From contig NZ_LFIO01001747.1 in assembly GCF_001187535.1 (NCBI RefSeq), positions 1 to 32,724 on the forward strand: a DNA stretch of 32,724 nt. Direction: 5' to 3'. A model generated the notes under the pieces. The model worked only from the letters and a program-made list of their open reading frames with translations. It had not been told where the DNA came from and searched no databases. Positions 23,416-31,117 of the stretch are shown one piece after another. A program made the translations under genes and the position numbers. Within the stretch, counting starts at the first letter, position 1. Each line of letters starts with the position of its first letter. This DNA is from Rhizobium ecuadorense. Its GTDB lineage: Bacteria; Pseudomonadota; Alphaproteobacteria; Rhizobiales; Rhizobiaceae.

Positions 23416-24112
23416 GGTCGAAAACCTGTCGGCCGGCTATGGGCCGACCCGCGTGCTCGAAGGCATTTCCTTCTCCGTGCCGGCAGGCGGCCGGCTTGCT
23501 TTGCTCGGCCGCAACGGCATGGGCAAGACAACGCTCCTGGCGACGCTTGCCGGACAGACCAGGCGATATGAGGGCCACATCCGTCTCGGCGATGCCGACA
23601 TCACCGCCGCACCGAGCGCGGCACGCGCGCATAAGGGTCTCGGATATGTGCCGCAGACCCGTTGCGTCTTCCCGACGCTGACTGTCGAGGAGAACCTGTT
23701 CGTCGGCCTGAAGGCGCGGCCGAAGACGGCGCTGGAGGAGGCCTATGCCATGTTCCCGCGCCTGAAGGAGCGCCGCCGCAACCTCGGCAGCCAGCTCTCC
23801 GGCGGCGAGCAGCAGATGCTCTCCACCGCCCGTACCATTCTCGGCCGCCCGTCGGTCCTGCTGCTCGACGAACCGCTGGAGGGCCTGGCACCGGTTATCT
23901 GCGAGGAACTGATGGCGGCCTTTACCGACCTCGCCAAGTCAGGGGATATGACCATCGTGCTTGTGGAACAGCGCATTCAGAGCGCACTCGATTTCGCCGA
24001 TCAGGTCGTCATTCTCGAACGAGGCAGGCTGGCCTGGACGGGAACGCCGGAGAACCTCACAAGGGATCATGAAGCTATCGAGAGCCTGCTGGGCGTCGGC
24101 GGCCTGCATTGA
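23396..24112 (+). CDS. LivF-type ATPase of the ABC transporter
   Basis: A 238-residue ATP-binding subunit. It opens LEVENLSAGYGPTRVLEG, with Walker A GRNGMGKTT, Q-loop region YVPQTRCVFPTLTVEENL, a perfect signature LSGGEQQ, Walker B VLLLDEPLEGLAP, and the switch region VLVEQRI. The start at 23396 is chosen because GGGAG lies nine bases upstream; earlier ATGs at 23357 and 23390 are inside the LivG-type gene with poor spacing. It pairs with the LivG-type ATPase as a heterodimer and closes the operon. Confidence 0.94.
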   Translation: MPALSLEVENLSAGYGPTRVLEGISFSVPAGGRLALLGRNGMGKTTLLATLAGQTRRYEGHIRLGDADITAAPSAARAHKGLGYVPQTRCVFPTLTVEENLFVGLKARPKTALEEAYAMFPRLKERRRNLGSQLSGGEQQMLSTARTILGRPSVLLLDEPLEGLAPVICEELMAAFTDLAKSGDMTIVLVEQRIQSALDFADQVVILERGRLAWTGTPENLTRDHEAIESLLGVGGLH

Positions 24113-24494
24113 TTGATGGCCGCCGAAGTCGGGCCGTCGGTGACCCCGCTCCGCCTTCCAGATTGGCCTTGGCACGCCGAGCCATTCATGCAGTATATCG
24201 TCATGACGACGTCATCGTTGACCTGCCGATATTATGCTGACCGAAATTTTCCTGCCGGCCGAATTGATGGATCGCGTGAAGAGGCGAGAAACATGATGGT
24301 CGAGCGTGCGGCAGCAGTGCAGGACAAGACGTAAAACCCTGGTTCCTGAAGCTTCTTTACTTGGGTGTTAGAGCTACGGCCGGCCGAAAATTCATTGGAT
24401 AGACAGGAAAATGCTCTGACCCTCCCGGCAATTTGGGTTGCCAGGCACTCGACAGGGTTGCATAGTCGAATTCAACATCAGACGGGAGGTAGAA
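24113..24494. other. Intergenic stretch without a convincing gene
   Basis: 382 bp between the transporter operon and the secreted protein gene. It holds several overlapping short palindromes (GTCATGAC and GACGTC near 24200-24215), a small hairpin GGCAA/TTGCC around 24426-24442, and the ribosome site GGGAGGT of the next gene. A 73-codon frame at 24113-24334 has no ribosome site of note and no recognisable protein features. The promoter of the following gene probably lies here. Confidence 0.5.
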
Positions 24495-25328
24495 ATGGCA
24501 AATCACAAGCCGGTCGCAGGTGACGTATACCAGCCTATTTTTGACATCGACAACCCGATCGACGGCAACATCCTGGATAGCACCAGTTCCACAGATGCCG
24601 ACGGAGATCGGGTGCGCCTCAACTTCGTGAACGGACAGAGAATTCCGCAGCCGGCCGATCCGGATGGCCCCGCCACGACGACGACAATCGAGGGAAAATA
24701 CGGCACGCTGACCGTCTATTCCAACGGCAACTACACCTATGAACTCGATCACTCCAACCCGGTGGTGGCGGCGCTCGGCCCGGGCGATCAACTCGTCGAC
24801 CAATTCAATTTCAAGATATCGGATGGCAAAGGCGCCACCGACTTCGGCTTGCTCAATATCGCGGTCGACTTGCCGGAACGCGGCGACGTCTTCGTCAATT
24901 TCGAGGATGTCGGCAAACACGACTTCCCCACGGGTTACAAAGGCTTCGATTGGGGCGCTTGGCACGATGGTGACGATGCAACGGTACATAAGGAAGCCGA
25001 CGGCAACCATTATCTCGCAGGCGGCGTGTTCTGGACACCCATCCAAGCCGCCGATGGCGGCACCTTCCAGATCGAGCAATTCAGCGTGGCAAACGGCACA
25101 TCGGACTATGACAACGTTTTAACGATCGAAGGTAAGCTGAACGGCGATACCGTGTTCCTGGTCACGGTCAACGTGACCGCCGACAGCATTCATGACCCGC
25201 AAGTGATCGATCTCAGCGCCTACGGCGAAATCGACTCTCTCGTGCTCGATACCGAGCCCGTCATTACCGAAGCGAGCGGCCCGGATTATTATGGCGCACA
25301 ATACGACAACTTTCATTTCGTCGTTTGA
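24495..25328 (+). CDS. VCBS/cadherin-like repeat protein, probably secreted by a type I route
   Basis: A 277-residue acidic protein with two beta-rich parts. Residues about 8-112 form one VCBS/cadherin-like Ig domain: GNILDSTSSTDADGDRVRLNF, then EGKYGTLTVYSNGNYTYELD, then DQFNFKISDGKGATDFGLLNI (discontinuous segments). Residues about 118-277 form a second region rich in Asp, Gly and aromatics (VNFEDVGKHDF, GFDWGAWHDGDD, GAQYDNFHFVV at the end) that resembles a carbohydrate- or calcium-binding beta-sandwich but that I cannot assign. There is no Sec signal peptide. Rhizobial proteins of this style (for example Rap adhesins) leave by the PrsDE type I system, which is a possible route here. GGGAGGT precedes the ATG. 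It stands alone. Confidence 0.8.
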   Translation: MANHKPVAGDVYQPIFDIDNPIDGNILDSTSSTDADGDRVRLNFVNGQRIPQPADPDGPATTTTIEGKYGTLTVYSNGNYTYELDHSNPVVAALGPGDQLVDQFNFKISDGKGATDFGLLNIAVDLPERGDVFVNFEDVGKHDFPTGYKGFDWGAWHDGDDATVHKEADGNHYLAGGVFWTPIQAADGGTFQIEQFSVANGTSDYDNVLTIEGKLNGDTVFLVTVNVTADSIHDPQVIDLSAYGEIDSLVLDTEPVITEASGPDYYGAQYDNFHFVV

Positions 25329-25526
25329 GGGGCGTCTCGGATGAACAACCGGCCTTCCCCGCATCGTGAACGAGGTAATGTTCCAGATGCCGCGGAGGCC
25401 GAAGCCGTTCGCCATCCTCACACTGTAGCCGCCTGCCCAGTACCAATTTCTTGCGATAGCGGACAGACCTGCGTGTTTGCTAGCATGAGAATGTCCGGGG
25501 AGGACACGGATGCTGGGATGGAGGAA

Positions 25527-25658
25527 ATGATGCAGCCAGTCGGGATCAAGTTGGCAGCGGTGACGTTCTCGCTTGCCGTATGGGCTATTATTATTGCTGC
25601 TGCATCCCACCTTTGGGCGATGAAGCTGCCAATAGTGCTTCTGATGCTCTATAAATAG
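25527..25658 (+). CDS. Small membrane peptide (about 43 residues)
   Basis: A short ORF with GGAGGAA immediately before tandem ATG codons at 25527 and 25530; the second gives the better spacing and 42 residues. The product is almost entirely hydrophobic with one clear helix, KLAAVTFSLAVWAIIIAAAS, and a short tail rich in Leu and Met ending LYK. A longer in-frame ORF exists upstream but reads as low-complexity non-coding sequence. The gene lies alone after the VCBS-protein gene. Function unknown. Confidence 0.4.
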   Translation: MMQPVGIKLAAVTFSLAVWAIIIAAASHLWAMKLPIVLLMLYK

Positions 25659-25814
25659 TCCTGTCTTCGGCGCCAGCGGAAATCCCGCAGATCGGAAGCT
25701 GACCGGCTTTGCCGGCCTGCCGGCCAGTTTAGGGGGCGGCTACCGATGAACTGCCACGGCCGCCGGCACCGGCTCAAATCAAGGCCGCAAAAATCGCCAA
25801 ATCTGCAATGAGAG

Positions 25815-25892
25815 ATGGTAGCGGAGGAGGGATTTGAACCCCCGACACAAGGATTATGATTCCTCTGCTCTGACCTACTGAGCTACTCCGCC
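25815..25892 (-). tRNA. tRNA-Met (anticodon CAU)
   Basis: On the minus strand a complete cloverleaf can be drawn: acceptor GGCGGAG / CTCCGCT, D-arm GCTC...GAGC, anticodon stem GAGGA / TCCTT with CAT in the loop, variable loop GTGTC, and T-arm GGGGG TTCAAAT CCCTC. The CCA end is encoded (25815-25817). The full acceptor pairing argues for an elongator rather than an initiator tRNA. A CAU anticodon could also be tRNA-Ile2 with lysidine modification, but the body looks like elongator Met. Confidence 0.92.
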
Positions 25893-26027
25893 ACTGGTCA
25901 AACGATACCTGCTCGCGAAGCGCTGCGGGCTCGTGGGATGAGCGGCTTATAAGGTGCGCTTCTGCATTGTGTCAAGCGCATGATCGAGAAAAACGGTGGC
26001 TTTGCCGCCTGTCCTCTCCTAACGCTT

Positions 26028-27227
26028 TCACGCAGCGACGGAGCCGGCCAAAAGGGCCTTGAGCGAAGCTTCCGCCGAAGGTTCGCGCTCGGAGCGTTCG
26101 ATGAATCCGCCGCCGAAGACGCGGGCGTCGTCGCCGGGCGCGGAATAAAGCGCGCAGGCCTGGCCGGGGGCGATGCCCGCCTCACCGACCGTCAGGTCGA
26201 CATAGGTGCCCGTTGCATCGACATGCAGCACGGCAGGCGCCGGCGCCCGTGTCGAGCGGACCTTGGCGTAGCAGGCAAAACCGTCGCCGGAGGCAGCTTG
26301 CGCAAGCGTCTCGTCGCCCAGCCAGTTGACGTCGCGCAAATAGACGCGGTGCGTTTCCAGTGCCTCCTTTGGCCCGACGATGACGCGGCGTGAGCGGGCG
26401 TCGAGAAAGACAACGTAGAGCGGCTCGCCGGTGGCGATGCCGATGCCGCGGCGCTGGCCGATGGTGAAGTGCAGGATGCCCTCATGGGTTCCAAGCACCC
26501 GGCCATCGAGATGGACGATCTCGCCGGCGAGCGCCGCATTCGGCTTCAGCTTGGTGATGATGTCGGAATATTTGCCCTGCGGCACGAAGCAGATATCCTG
26601 GCTGTCGGCCTTCTTGGCAACGACGAGACCCATCTCTTCGGCGAGCCTGCGGGTCTCGGCCTTCGGAAGGCCGCCGAGCGGAAAGCGCAGATAGTCGATC
26701 TGCTCCTGCGTCGTGGCGAACAGAAAATAGCTCTGGTCACGGTCGGCATCGGCCGGACGGTAAAGCGCGCGACGGCCGGGATGCTCCGACGACGGGTTCG
26801 GCCGCGAGCGGATATAATGGCCGGTCGCCAGCGCATCGGCACCGAGTTCCTTGGCGGTCGCCAGCAGGTCAGCGAATTTGACGGTCTGGTTGCAGGAGAC
26901 GCAGGGAATCGGCGTTTCACCGGCGACATAGCTTTCGGCGAAGGGATTGATCACCGTCTCGCGAAAGCGCTTCTCGTAGTCGAGCACATAATGCGGGATG
27001 CCGAGCGTTTCACAGACGCGGCGCGCATCGTCGATATCCTGACCGGCGCAGCAGGAACCGGCGCGGTGAACGGCCGCGCCATGGTCATAAAGCTGCAGCG
27101 TGATGCCGAGCACGTCATAACCCTGCTGTTTGAGAAGGCCGGCGACGACGGATGAATCGACGCCGCCCGACATGGCGACGACGACACGGGTCTCTTCCGG
27201 CTGCTTGTCAAAATCCAGTGTGTTCAA
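26028..27227 (-). CDS. mnmA: tRNA-specific 2-thiouridylase MnmA
   Basis: A roughly 399-residue cytoplasmic enzyme that installs the 2-thio group on wobble uridine 34 of tRNA-Lys, -Glu and -Gln, using sulfur from the IscS/Tus relay. The PP-loop ATPase motif AMSGGVDSS lies at 18-26. The catalytic cysteine pair is Cys112 in IPCVSCNQTVKF and Cys213 in DSQDICFVPQG. Other family stretches are GHYIRSR, DQSYFL and FTIGQRRGIG. The start is taken at TTG 27227, where homologues begin (NTLDFDK...). No ATG fits there and the Shine-Dalgarno is poor; an in-frame ATG at 27404 would add a 59-residue tail unlike anything in the family. It lies 135 bp from the tRNA gene on the same strand. Confidence 0.93.
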   Translation of the reverse strand: MNTLDFDKQPEETRVVVAMSGGVDSSVVAGLLKQQGYDVLGITLQLYDHGAAVHRAGSCCAGQDIDDARRVCETLGIPHYVLDYEKRFRETVINPFAESYVAGETPIPCVSCNQTVKFADLLATAKELGADALATGHYIRSRPNPSSEHPGRRALYRPADADRDQSYFLFATTQEQIDYLRFPLGGLPKAETRRLAEEMGLVVAKKADSQDICFVPQGKYSDIITKLKPNAALAGEIVHLDGRVLGTHEGILHFTIGQRRGIGIATGEPLYVVFLDARSRRVIVGPKEALETHRVYLRDVNWLGDETLAQAASGDGFACYAKVRSTRAPAPAVLHVDATGTYVDLTVGEAGIAPGQACALYSAPGDDARVFGGGFIERSEREPSAEASLKALLAGSVAA

Positions 27228-27443
27228 CGGTGGTGCCAAATTCTGCTTGGGTCTCGATCCGCCCTTGCGCTGCAATTGCGGCGGATTTGCCGATATCAGG
27301 CGGGATCGGCCGCCTTCTCGATGAGAAACCGATATAGAAAGGATTGTATCGGGACGCAAGAGGCGGCCTCGGATAGCGGTTTTTGGAATTCGCTGGCAAA
27401 GCAAGGCGCAGCCGCAGCCACGCCTTGGAAGCGGGGGTGCGGC

Positions 27444-27545
27444 TCAGGTGCCGATGAGCTTGTTGCAGGCGAATGCGATGCCCGGATTGGCGATGATGGC
27501 GGTCAAGAGCGCCAGTCCGATTATCGAGAATGAATAGCGTTTCAT
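27444..27545 (-). CDS. 33-residue signal-peptide-like small protein
   Basis: A tiny ORF with an excellent ribosome site: AAAGGAGG sits six bases before ATG 27545 (another in-frame ATG, at 27551, directly follows the GGAGG). The product has a basic start (MKRY), a hydrophobic core (SIIGLALLTAIIA), and then NPGIAFA followed by CNKLIGT. That is a textbook signal peptide with an AFA cleavage site, leaving only seven residues, or else a lone membrane-inserted peptide. It lies alone between mnmA and the 87-residue hypothetical gene. I believe similar short peptides occur elsewhere in Rhizobium, but this was not searched. Confidence 0.5.
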   Translation of the reverse strand: MKRYSFSIIGLALLTAIIANPGIAFACNKLIGT

Positions 27546-27735
27546 AAACATCCTCCTTTCCAGCCCAGGTGAATTATGCCGGTTCGGCTGCAGTTCTCAA
27601 AATGACGAATGCTTGAGCGGGGAACCGGCTCGCCGGGAAATCATTCGATTAAATATTTTACCCGCCGCGGAACGTTTCGCTCGATCATGCGTTGCAGGTG
27701 GTGAATGTCGCAATCGAATTACTGTGGAGGGTTTG

Positions 27736-27999
27736 ATGGCCAGGTTCGGAACGACAGCAGATTATACGAGGATCAGACACTGGATCGAGGAGCGCGGCGG
27801 CCACCCCGCCCGGATCAAGGACGCCCGGGATAGCGAAACCGTCGGCGTCGATTTTTCCTCGAAACCGATGGAGGAAATTTCCTGGGACGAATTCTTCCAG
27901 GGGTTAGACGGCAGCCGACTCGCTTTTCTCCATCGCACCAAAGCACAGGACGATGCCGCCCGCCTCGGCCGGATCGTCCGCCGACGTAAGCACCACTGA
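27736..27999 (+). CDS. Conserved small hypothetical protein (87 residues)
   Basis: An 87-residue soluble protein. It belongs to a widespread family of roughly 90-residue proteins in rhizobia, recognisable from the N-terminal TTxDYTRIRHWIEERGGHPA-like segment and the C-terminal ISWDEFFQGLDGSRLAFLH segment. Members are often labelled as 1,4-alpha-glucan branching enzyme, although they contain no such catalytic domain. The C-terminus is basic (GRIVRRRKHH). ATG 27736 follows GGAGGG; an in-frame upstream start would add an unrelated tail. It is followed by a strong bidirectional terminator. Molecular function unknown. Confidence 0.8.
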   Translation: MARFGTTADYTRIRHWIEERGGHPARIKDARDSETVGVDFSSKPMEEISWDEFFQGLDGSRLAFLHRTKAQDDAARLGRIVRRRKHH

Positions 28000-28021
28000 G
28001 ATCTTCCATTCCTGATGCAGC

Positions 28022-28055
28022 AAAAACCCGGCGCCGTTTCCAGCGCCGGGTTTTG
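28022..28055. terminator. Bidirectional intrinsic terminator between the 87-codon gene and serA
   Basis: A perfect 12-bp inverted repeat (AAAACCCGGCGC / GCGCCGGGTTTT, 8-nt loop) with T-runs on both strands. It ends the plus-strand hypothetical gene and the minus-strand serC-serA operon, whose last stop codon is 24 bp away. Confidence 0.9.
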
Positions 28056-28078
28056 CTGTTTCCTTGGGAGGAAGAAAG

Positions 28079-29674
28079 TCAGTCGACGTTGAAGGTCAAC
28101 AGCTTTGCCTGGCGGATCGCCGGGTGAGCGGTCAGCTCCCCAAGCACGGAGTCATCCACGTCCCCGTCGACATAAAGCAGCGCGATGGCGTCGCCGCCCT
28201 GCTTGTCGCGGCCAAGCTGGAAGTTGGCGATGTTGACGCCGGCGGCACCAAGCGTCGTGCCGATGAAGCCGATCATTCCAGGGACGTCGGTATTGGTGAT
28301 GTAGATCATGTGCGAGCCGACATCGGCATCGAGGTTGATGCCCTTGATCTGGATGAAGCGCGGTTTGCCATCCGAAAACACCGTGCCGGCGACCGAACGC
28401 GTCATGCTCTCGGTCGTCACCGTCAGCTTGATGTAACCGTCGAAGACACCTGTCTTATCGCGCTTGACCTCGGAAAGCACGACGCCCTTTTCCTTGACCA
28501 TGATCGGCGCCGAAACCATGTTGACGTCGGCGACCTGCGGGCGGATGAGGCCGGCAAGCACCGCGCTCGTCAGCGCCCGCGTGTTCATGTTGGCGGTAAT
28601 GCCGTCATAGAGGATCTCGATTTCCTTGATCGGCTCTTCGGTGACCTGGCCGACGAAAGCACCGAGCACATCGGCGAGGCGGATGAAGGGCTTCAGGATC
28701 GGTGCTTCTTCAGCGGTGATCGACGGCATGTTGATGGCGTTGGAGACCGCCCCCTTGACGAGGTAATCCGCCATCTGTTCGGCCACCTGGAGGGCGACGT
28801 TTTCCTGCGCCTCGGTCGTCGAGGCGCCGAGATGCGGCGTGCAGACGACGTTCGGCAGGCCGAAGAGCGGGCTTTCCTTGGCCGGCTCAACCTCGAACAC
28901 GTCGAAGGCGGCACCGGCGACATGGCCGGACTTGATGGCTTCGGCGAGAGCCGCTTCATCGACCAGGCCGCCGCGGGCGCAGTTGATGATGCGCACGCCA
29001 GGCTTGGTCTTTGCCAGCGCTTCCTTATTGAGGATGCCGCGCGTCTTGTCGGTCATCGGCACATGCAGCGTGATGAAATCGGCCCGGGCGAAAAGTTCGT
29101 CCAGCTCGACCTTGGTGACGCCCATCTCTTCGGCGCGCTCCTTGGAGAGGAACGGGTCATAGGCGACGACATGCATCTTGAGGCCGATGGCGCGGGCACA
29201 GACGATCGAGCCGATATTGCCGGCGCCGATGACGCCGAGCGTCTTGCCGGTGATCTCGACGCCCATGAATTTCGACTTCTCCCATTTGCCGGCCTGCGTC
29301 GAGGTATCGGCTGCCGGAAGCTGGCGGGCGACGGCGAACATCAGCGCGATCGCGTGTTCGGCCGTGGTGATCGAATTGCCGAAGGGCGTGTTCATGACGA
29401 TGATGCCGCGGCGCGAGGCGGCCGGAATATCGACATTGTCGACGCCGATGCCGGCGCGGCCGACGACCTTCAGATTCGTCGCCCCCTGGATGATCTTTTC
29501 CGTGACCTTGGTGGCGGAGCGGATGGCGAGACCATCATATTTGCCGATGACGTCGAGCAGACGGTCCTTGTCCTTGCCGAGCTGCGGTTCGAAATCGACT
29601 TCGACGCCGCGGTCGCGGAAGATCTGGACGGCGGTTTCCGACAATTCGTCGGATACGAGAACGCGAGGTGCCAT
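28079..29674 (-). CDS. serA: D-3-phosphoglycerate dehydrogenase
   Basis: A 531-residue cytoplasmic enzyme, the first step of serine synthesis, oxidising 3-phosphoglycerate to 3-phosphohydroxypyruvate with NAD. The long (type 1) form is seen: substrate/nucleotide-binding domains about 1-310, an intervening (ASB) domain about 320-450 and a C-terminal ACT domain about 457-531. The NAD motif GVIGAGNIGS lies at 147-156. The catalytic set is Arg234 in NCARGG, Glu263 in FEVEP and His281 in PHLGAS. Start 29674 is preferred over an ATG 15 nt upstream because GAAGGAGG precedes it at the right distance. It follows serC by 81 bp on the same strand and shares its regulation. The ACT domain suggests serine feedback. 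Confidence 0.96.
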   Translation of the reverse strand: MAPRVLVSDELSETAVQIFRDRGVEVDFEPQLGKDKDRLLDVIGKYDGLAIRSATKVTEKIIQGATNLKVVGRAGIGVDNVDIPAASRRGIIVMNTPFGNSITTAEHAIALMFAVARQLPAADTSTQAGKWEKSKFMGVEITGKTLGVIGAGNIGSIVCARAIGLKMHVVAYDPFLSKERAEEMGVTKVELDELFARADFITLHVPMTDKTRGILNKEALAKTKPGVRIINCARGGLVDEAALAEAIKSGHVAGAAFDVFEVEPAKESPLFGLPNVVCTPHLGASTTEAQENVALQVAEQMADYLVKGAVSNAINMPSITAEEAPILKPFIRLADVLGAFVGQVTEEPIKEIEILYDGITANMNTRALTSAVLAGLIRPQVADVNMVSAPIMVKEKGVVLSEVKRDKTGVFDGYIKLTVTTESMTRSVAGTVFSDGKPRFIQIKGINLDADVGSHMIYITNTDVPGMIGFIGTTLGAAGVNIANFQLGRDKQGGDAIALLYVDGDVDDSVLGELTAHPAIRQAKLLTFNVD

Positions 29675-29755
29675 TGTGGCCTCCTTCAAAAGTGTTCAGC
29701 GATGAATGAATGGAGATGCGGGCTCCGCCCTGTGGCGGAGCCGGATGCGATCACG

Positions 29756-30934
29756 TCAGGCGGCTGCCTGAGCGAGCTGCGCCTTCTGTGTTTCGAAGGC
29801 CCAGGAAAGCCAGGGCATCAGCTTCTGCATGTCGGATGCCTCGATCGTGGCGCCGGCCCAGATGCGCAGGCCGGACGGCGCGTCGCGGTAGTGTCCGACG
29901 TCATAAGCAACGCCTTCCTTTTCCAAGAGGCCGACCAGACCCTTGGCGAAAGCCGCCTGGCCGTCTTCGTCGAGCGCCGTGATGTCCTTGTCGACGATCT
30001 TCAGGCAGACGGAGGTGTTGGAGGCCGTTTCCGCCTTGACGGCGAGGTTGGCGATCCAATCGTTGGCCGCGACGAAATCGTGGATGACCTTGGCGTTGGC
30101 GTCGGCGCGCGCGATCAGCGCCTTGAGACCGCCGAGTCCCTTGGCCCAGACCAGCGCATCGATATAGTCCTCGACGCAGAGCATCGACGGCGTGTTAATC
30201 GTCTCGCCCTGGAAGATGCCTTCCGTCAGCTTGCCGCCCGAGGTCATGCGGAAAATCTTCGGCAGCGGCCAGGCCGGCGTATAGGTCACCAGACGTTCGA
30301 CGGCGCGCGGCGAAAGGATGATGACGCCATGTGCGCCCTCGCCGCCCAGAACCTTCTGCCAGGAGAAGGTGACGACATCGAGCTTGGCGAAATCGAGTTC
30401 CTGGGCGAAAGCGGCCGAGGTGGCATCGCAGATCGTCAGGCCCTTGCGGTCGGCCGGAATGAAATCGGCGTTCGGCACGCGCACGCCTGAGGTGGTGCCG
30501 TTCCAGGTGAAGACCACATCGCGGTCGAAATCGACAGCGGAGAGATCGGGAAGCTCGCCATAACCGGCTTCGAGCTTTCGTACGTCCTTGAGCTTCAGCT
30601 GCTTGACGACATCGGTGACCCAGCCGGCGCCGAAGCTTTCCCAGGCGAGCATGTCGACGCCGCGTTCGCCGAGCAGCGACCAGAGCGCCATTTCGACGGC
30701 GCCGGTATCGGACGCCGGAACGATGCCGATGCGGTAATCCGCCGGCACGTCGAGAATTTCACGGGTAAGGTCGATGGCCTGCTTCAGCTTGGTCTTGCCG
30801 ACTTTCGCGCGGTGCGAACGGCCAAGGGCCGCGTCGGAAAGGGCGTCGAGCGACCAACCGGGGCGCTTCGAGCAGGGGCCAGAAGAGAAATGAGTATTGT
30901 TCGGACGGATGTCCGGCTTTGCGGTCTTCGCCAT
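29756..30934 (-). CDS. serC: Phosphoserine aminotransferase
   Basis: A 392-residue PLP enzyme that transaminates 3-phosphohydroxypyruvate with glutamate to phosphoserine; it also serves pyridoxine synthesis in many bacteria. The N-terminus SSGPCSKRPGWSLDAL is typical of the alphaproteobacterial/archaeal-like SerC branch. PLP-binding Lys194 lies in TFSWQKVLGGEGAHG, and CDATSAAF with its Asp/Ser contacts precedes it. The start at 30934 follows GAGAGGA, which sits in the loop of a leader hairpin. It is the first gene of the serC-serA operon. The phosphatase gene (serB) is not in this window. Confidence 0.95.
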   Translation of the reverse strand: MAKTAKPDIRPNNTHFSSGPCSKRPGWSLDALSDAALGRSHRAKVGKTKLKQAIDLTREILDVPADYRIGIVPASDTGAVEMALWSLLGERGVDMLAWESFGAGWVTDVVKQLKLKDVRKLEAGYGELPDLSAVDFDRDVVFTWNGTTSGVRVPNADFIPADRKGLTICDATSAAFAQELDFAKLDVVTFSWQKVLGGEGAHGVIILSPRAVERLVTYTPAWPLPKIFRMTSGGKLTEGIFQGETINTPSMLCVEDYIDALVWAKGLGGLKALIARADANAKVIHDFVAANDWIANLAVKAETASNTSVCLKIVDKDITALDEDGQAAFAKGLVGLLEKEGVAYDVGHYRDAPSGLRIWAGATIEASDMQKLMPWLSWAFETQKAQLAQAAA

Positions 30935-30937
30935 GAT

Positions 30938-30980
30938 GCTATCCTCTCAGATAGAAAGCCCTTCGTTGGGGAAGGGTGTC
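30938..30980 (-). promoter_or_regulatory. Structured serC leader resembling the alphaproteobacterial serC RNA motif
   Basis: On the minus strand two adjacent hairpins precede serC: CCCTTC / GAAGGG (30959-30976, 6-nt loop), then CTATC / GATAG (30939-30954), whose loop carries the ribosome site GAGAGG. A conserved RNA motif upstream of serC in alphaproteobacteria has been described, and the position and Rhizobium context fit it. Sequestration of the ribosome site points to translational control. The exact match to that motif was not tested. Confidence 0.5.
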
Positions 30981-31071
30981 CCGCCGCCGTGTGTATGGAT
31001 AGCAGGCGTCTTAGTCAAGATCGAAGTGTCGCAGAGAGAGGATATTTTGACGCAGGCACGCTTGACGCAGC

Positions 31072-31099
31072 AAAAAGCCGCCCGAGCGGGCGGCTTTCT
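31072..31099 (-). terminator. Intrinsic terminator of the outer-membrane protein gene
   Basis: Stem AAAGCCGCCC / GGGCGGCTTT with loop GAGC (plus-strand reading). On the minus strand it ends in TTTTTGC. It lies 19 bp after the stop codon of the outer-membrane protein gene. Confidence 0.88.
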
Positions 31100-31117
31100 G
31101 ATGGGGGCGAATTGAGC

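Noticed and set aside
24233..24297. 20-codon ORF (MLTEIFLPAEL...) before the VCBS-like gene
   Set aside because: No ribosome site and too short to support without conservation data.
27228..27404. N-terminal 59-residue extension of MnmA from ATG 27404
   Set aside because: The extension is Arg/Ser/Pro-rich and unlike family members; homologues begin at the TTG-encoded position.
28064..30490. 808-codon plus-strand open frame across serA and serC
   Set aside because: Shadow of the two well-recognised minus-strand enzymes; His/Arg/Asp-rich composition typical of antisense frames in GC-rich DNA.
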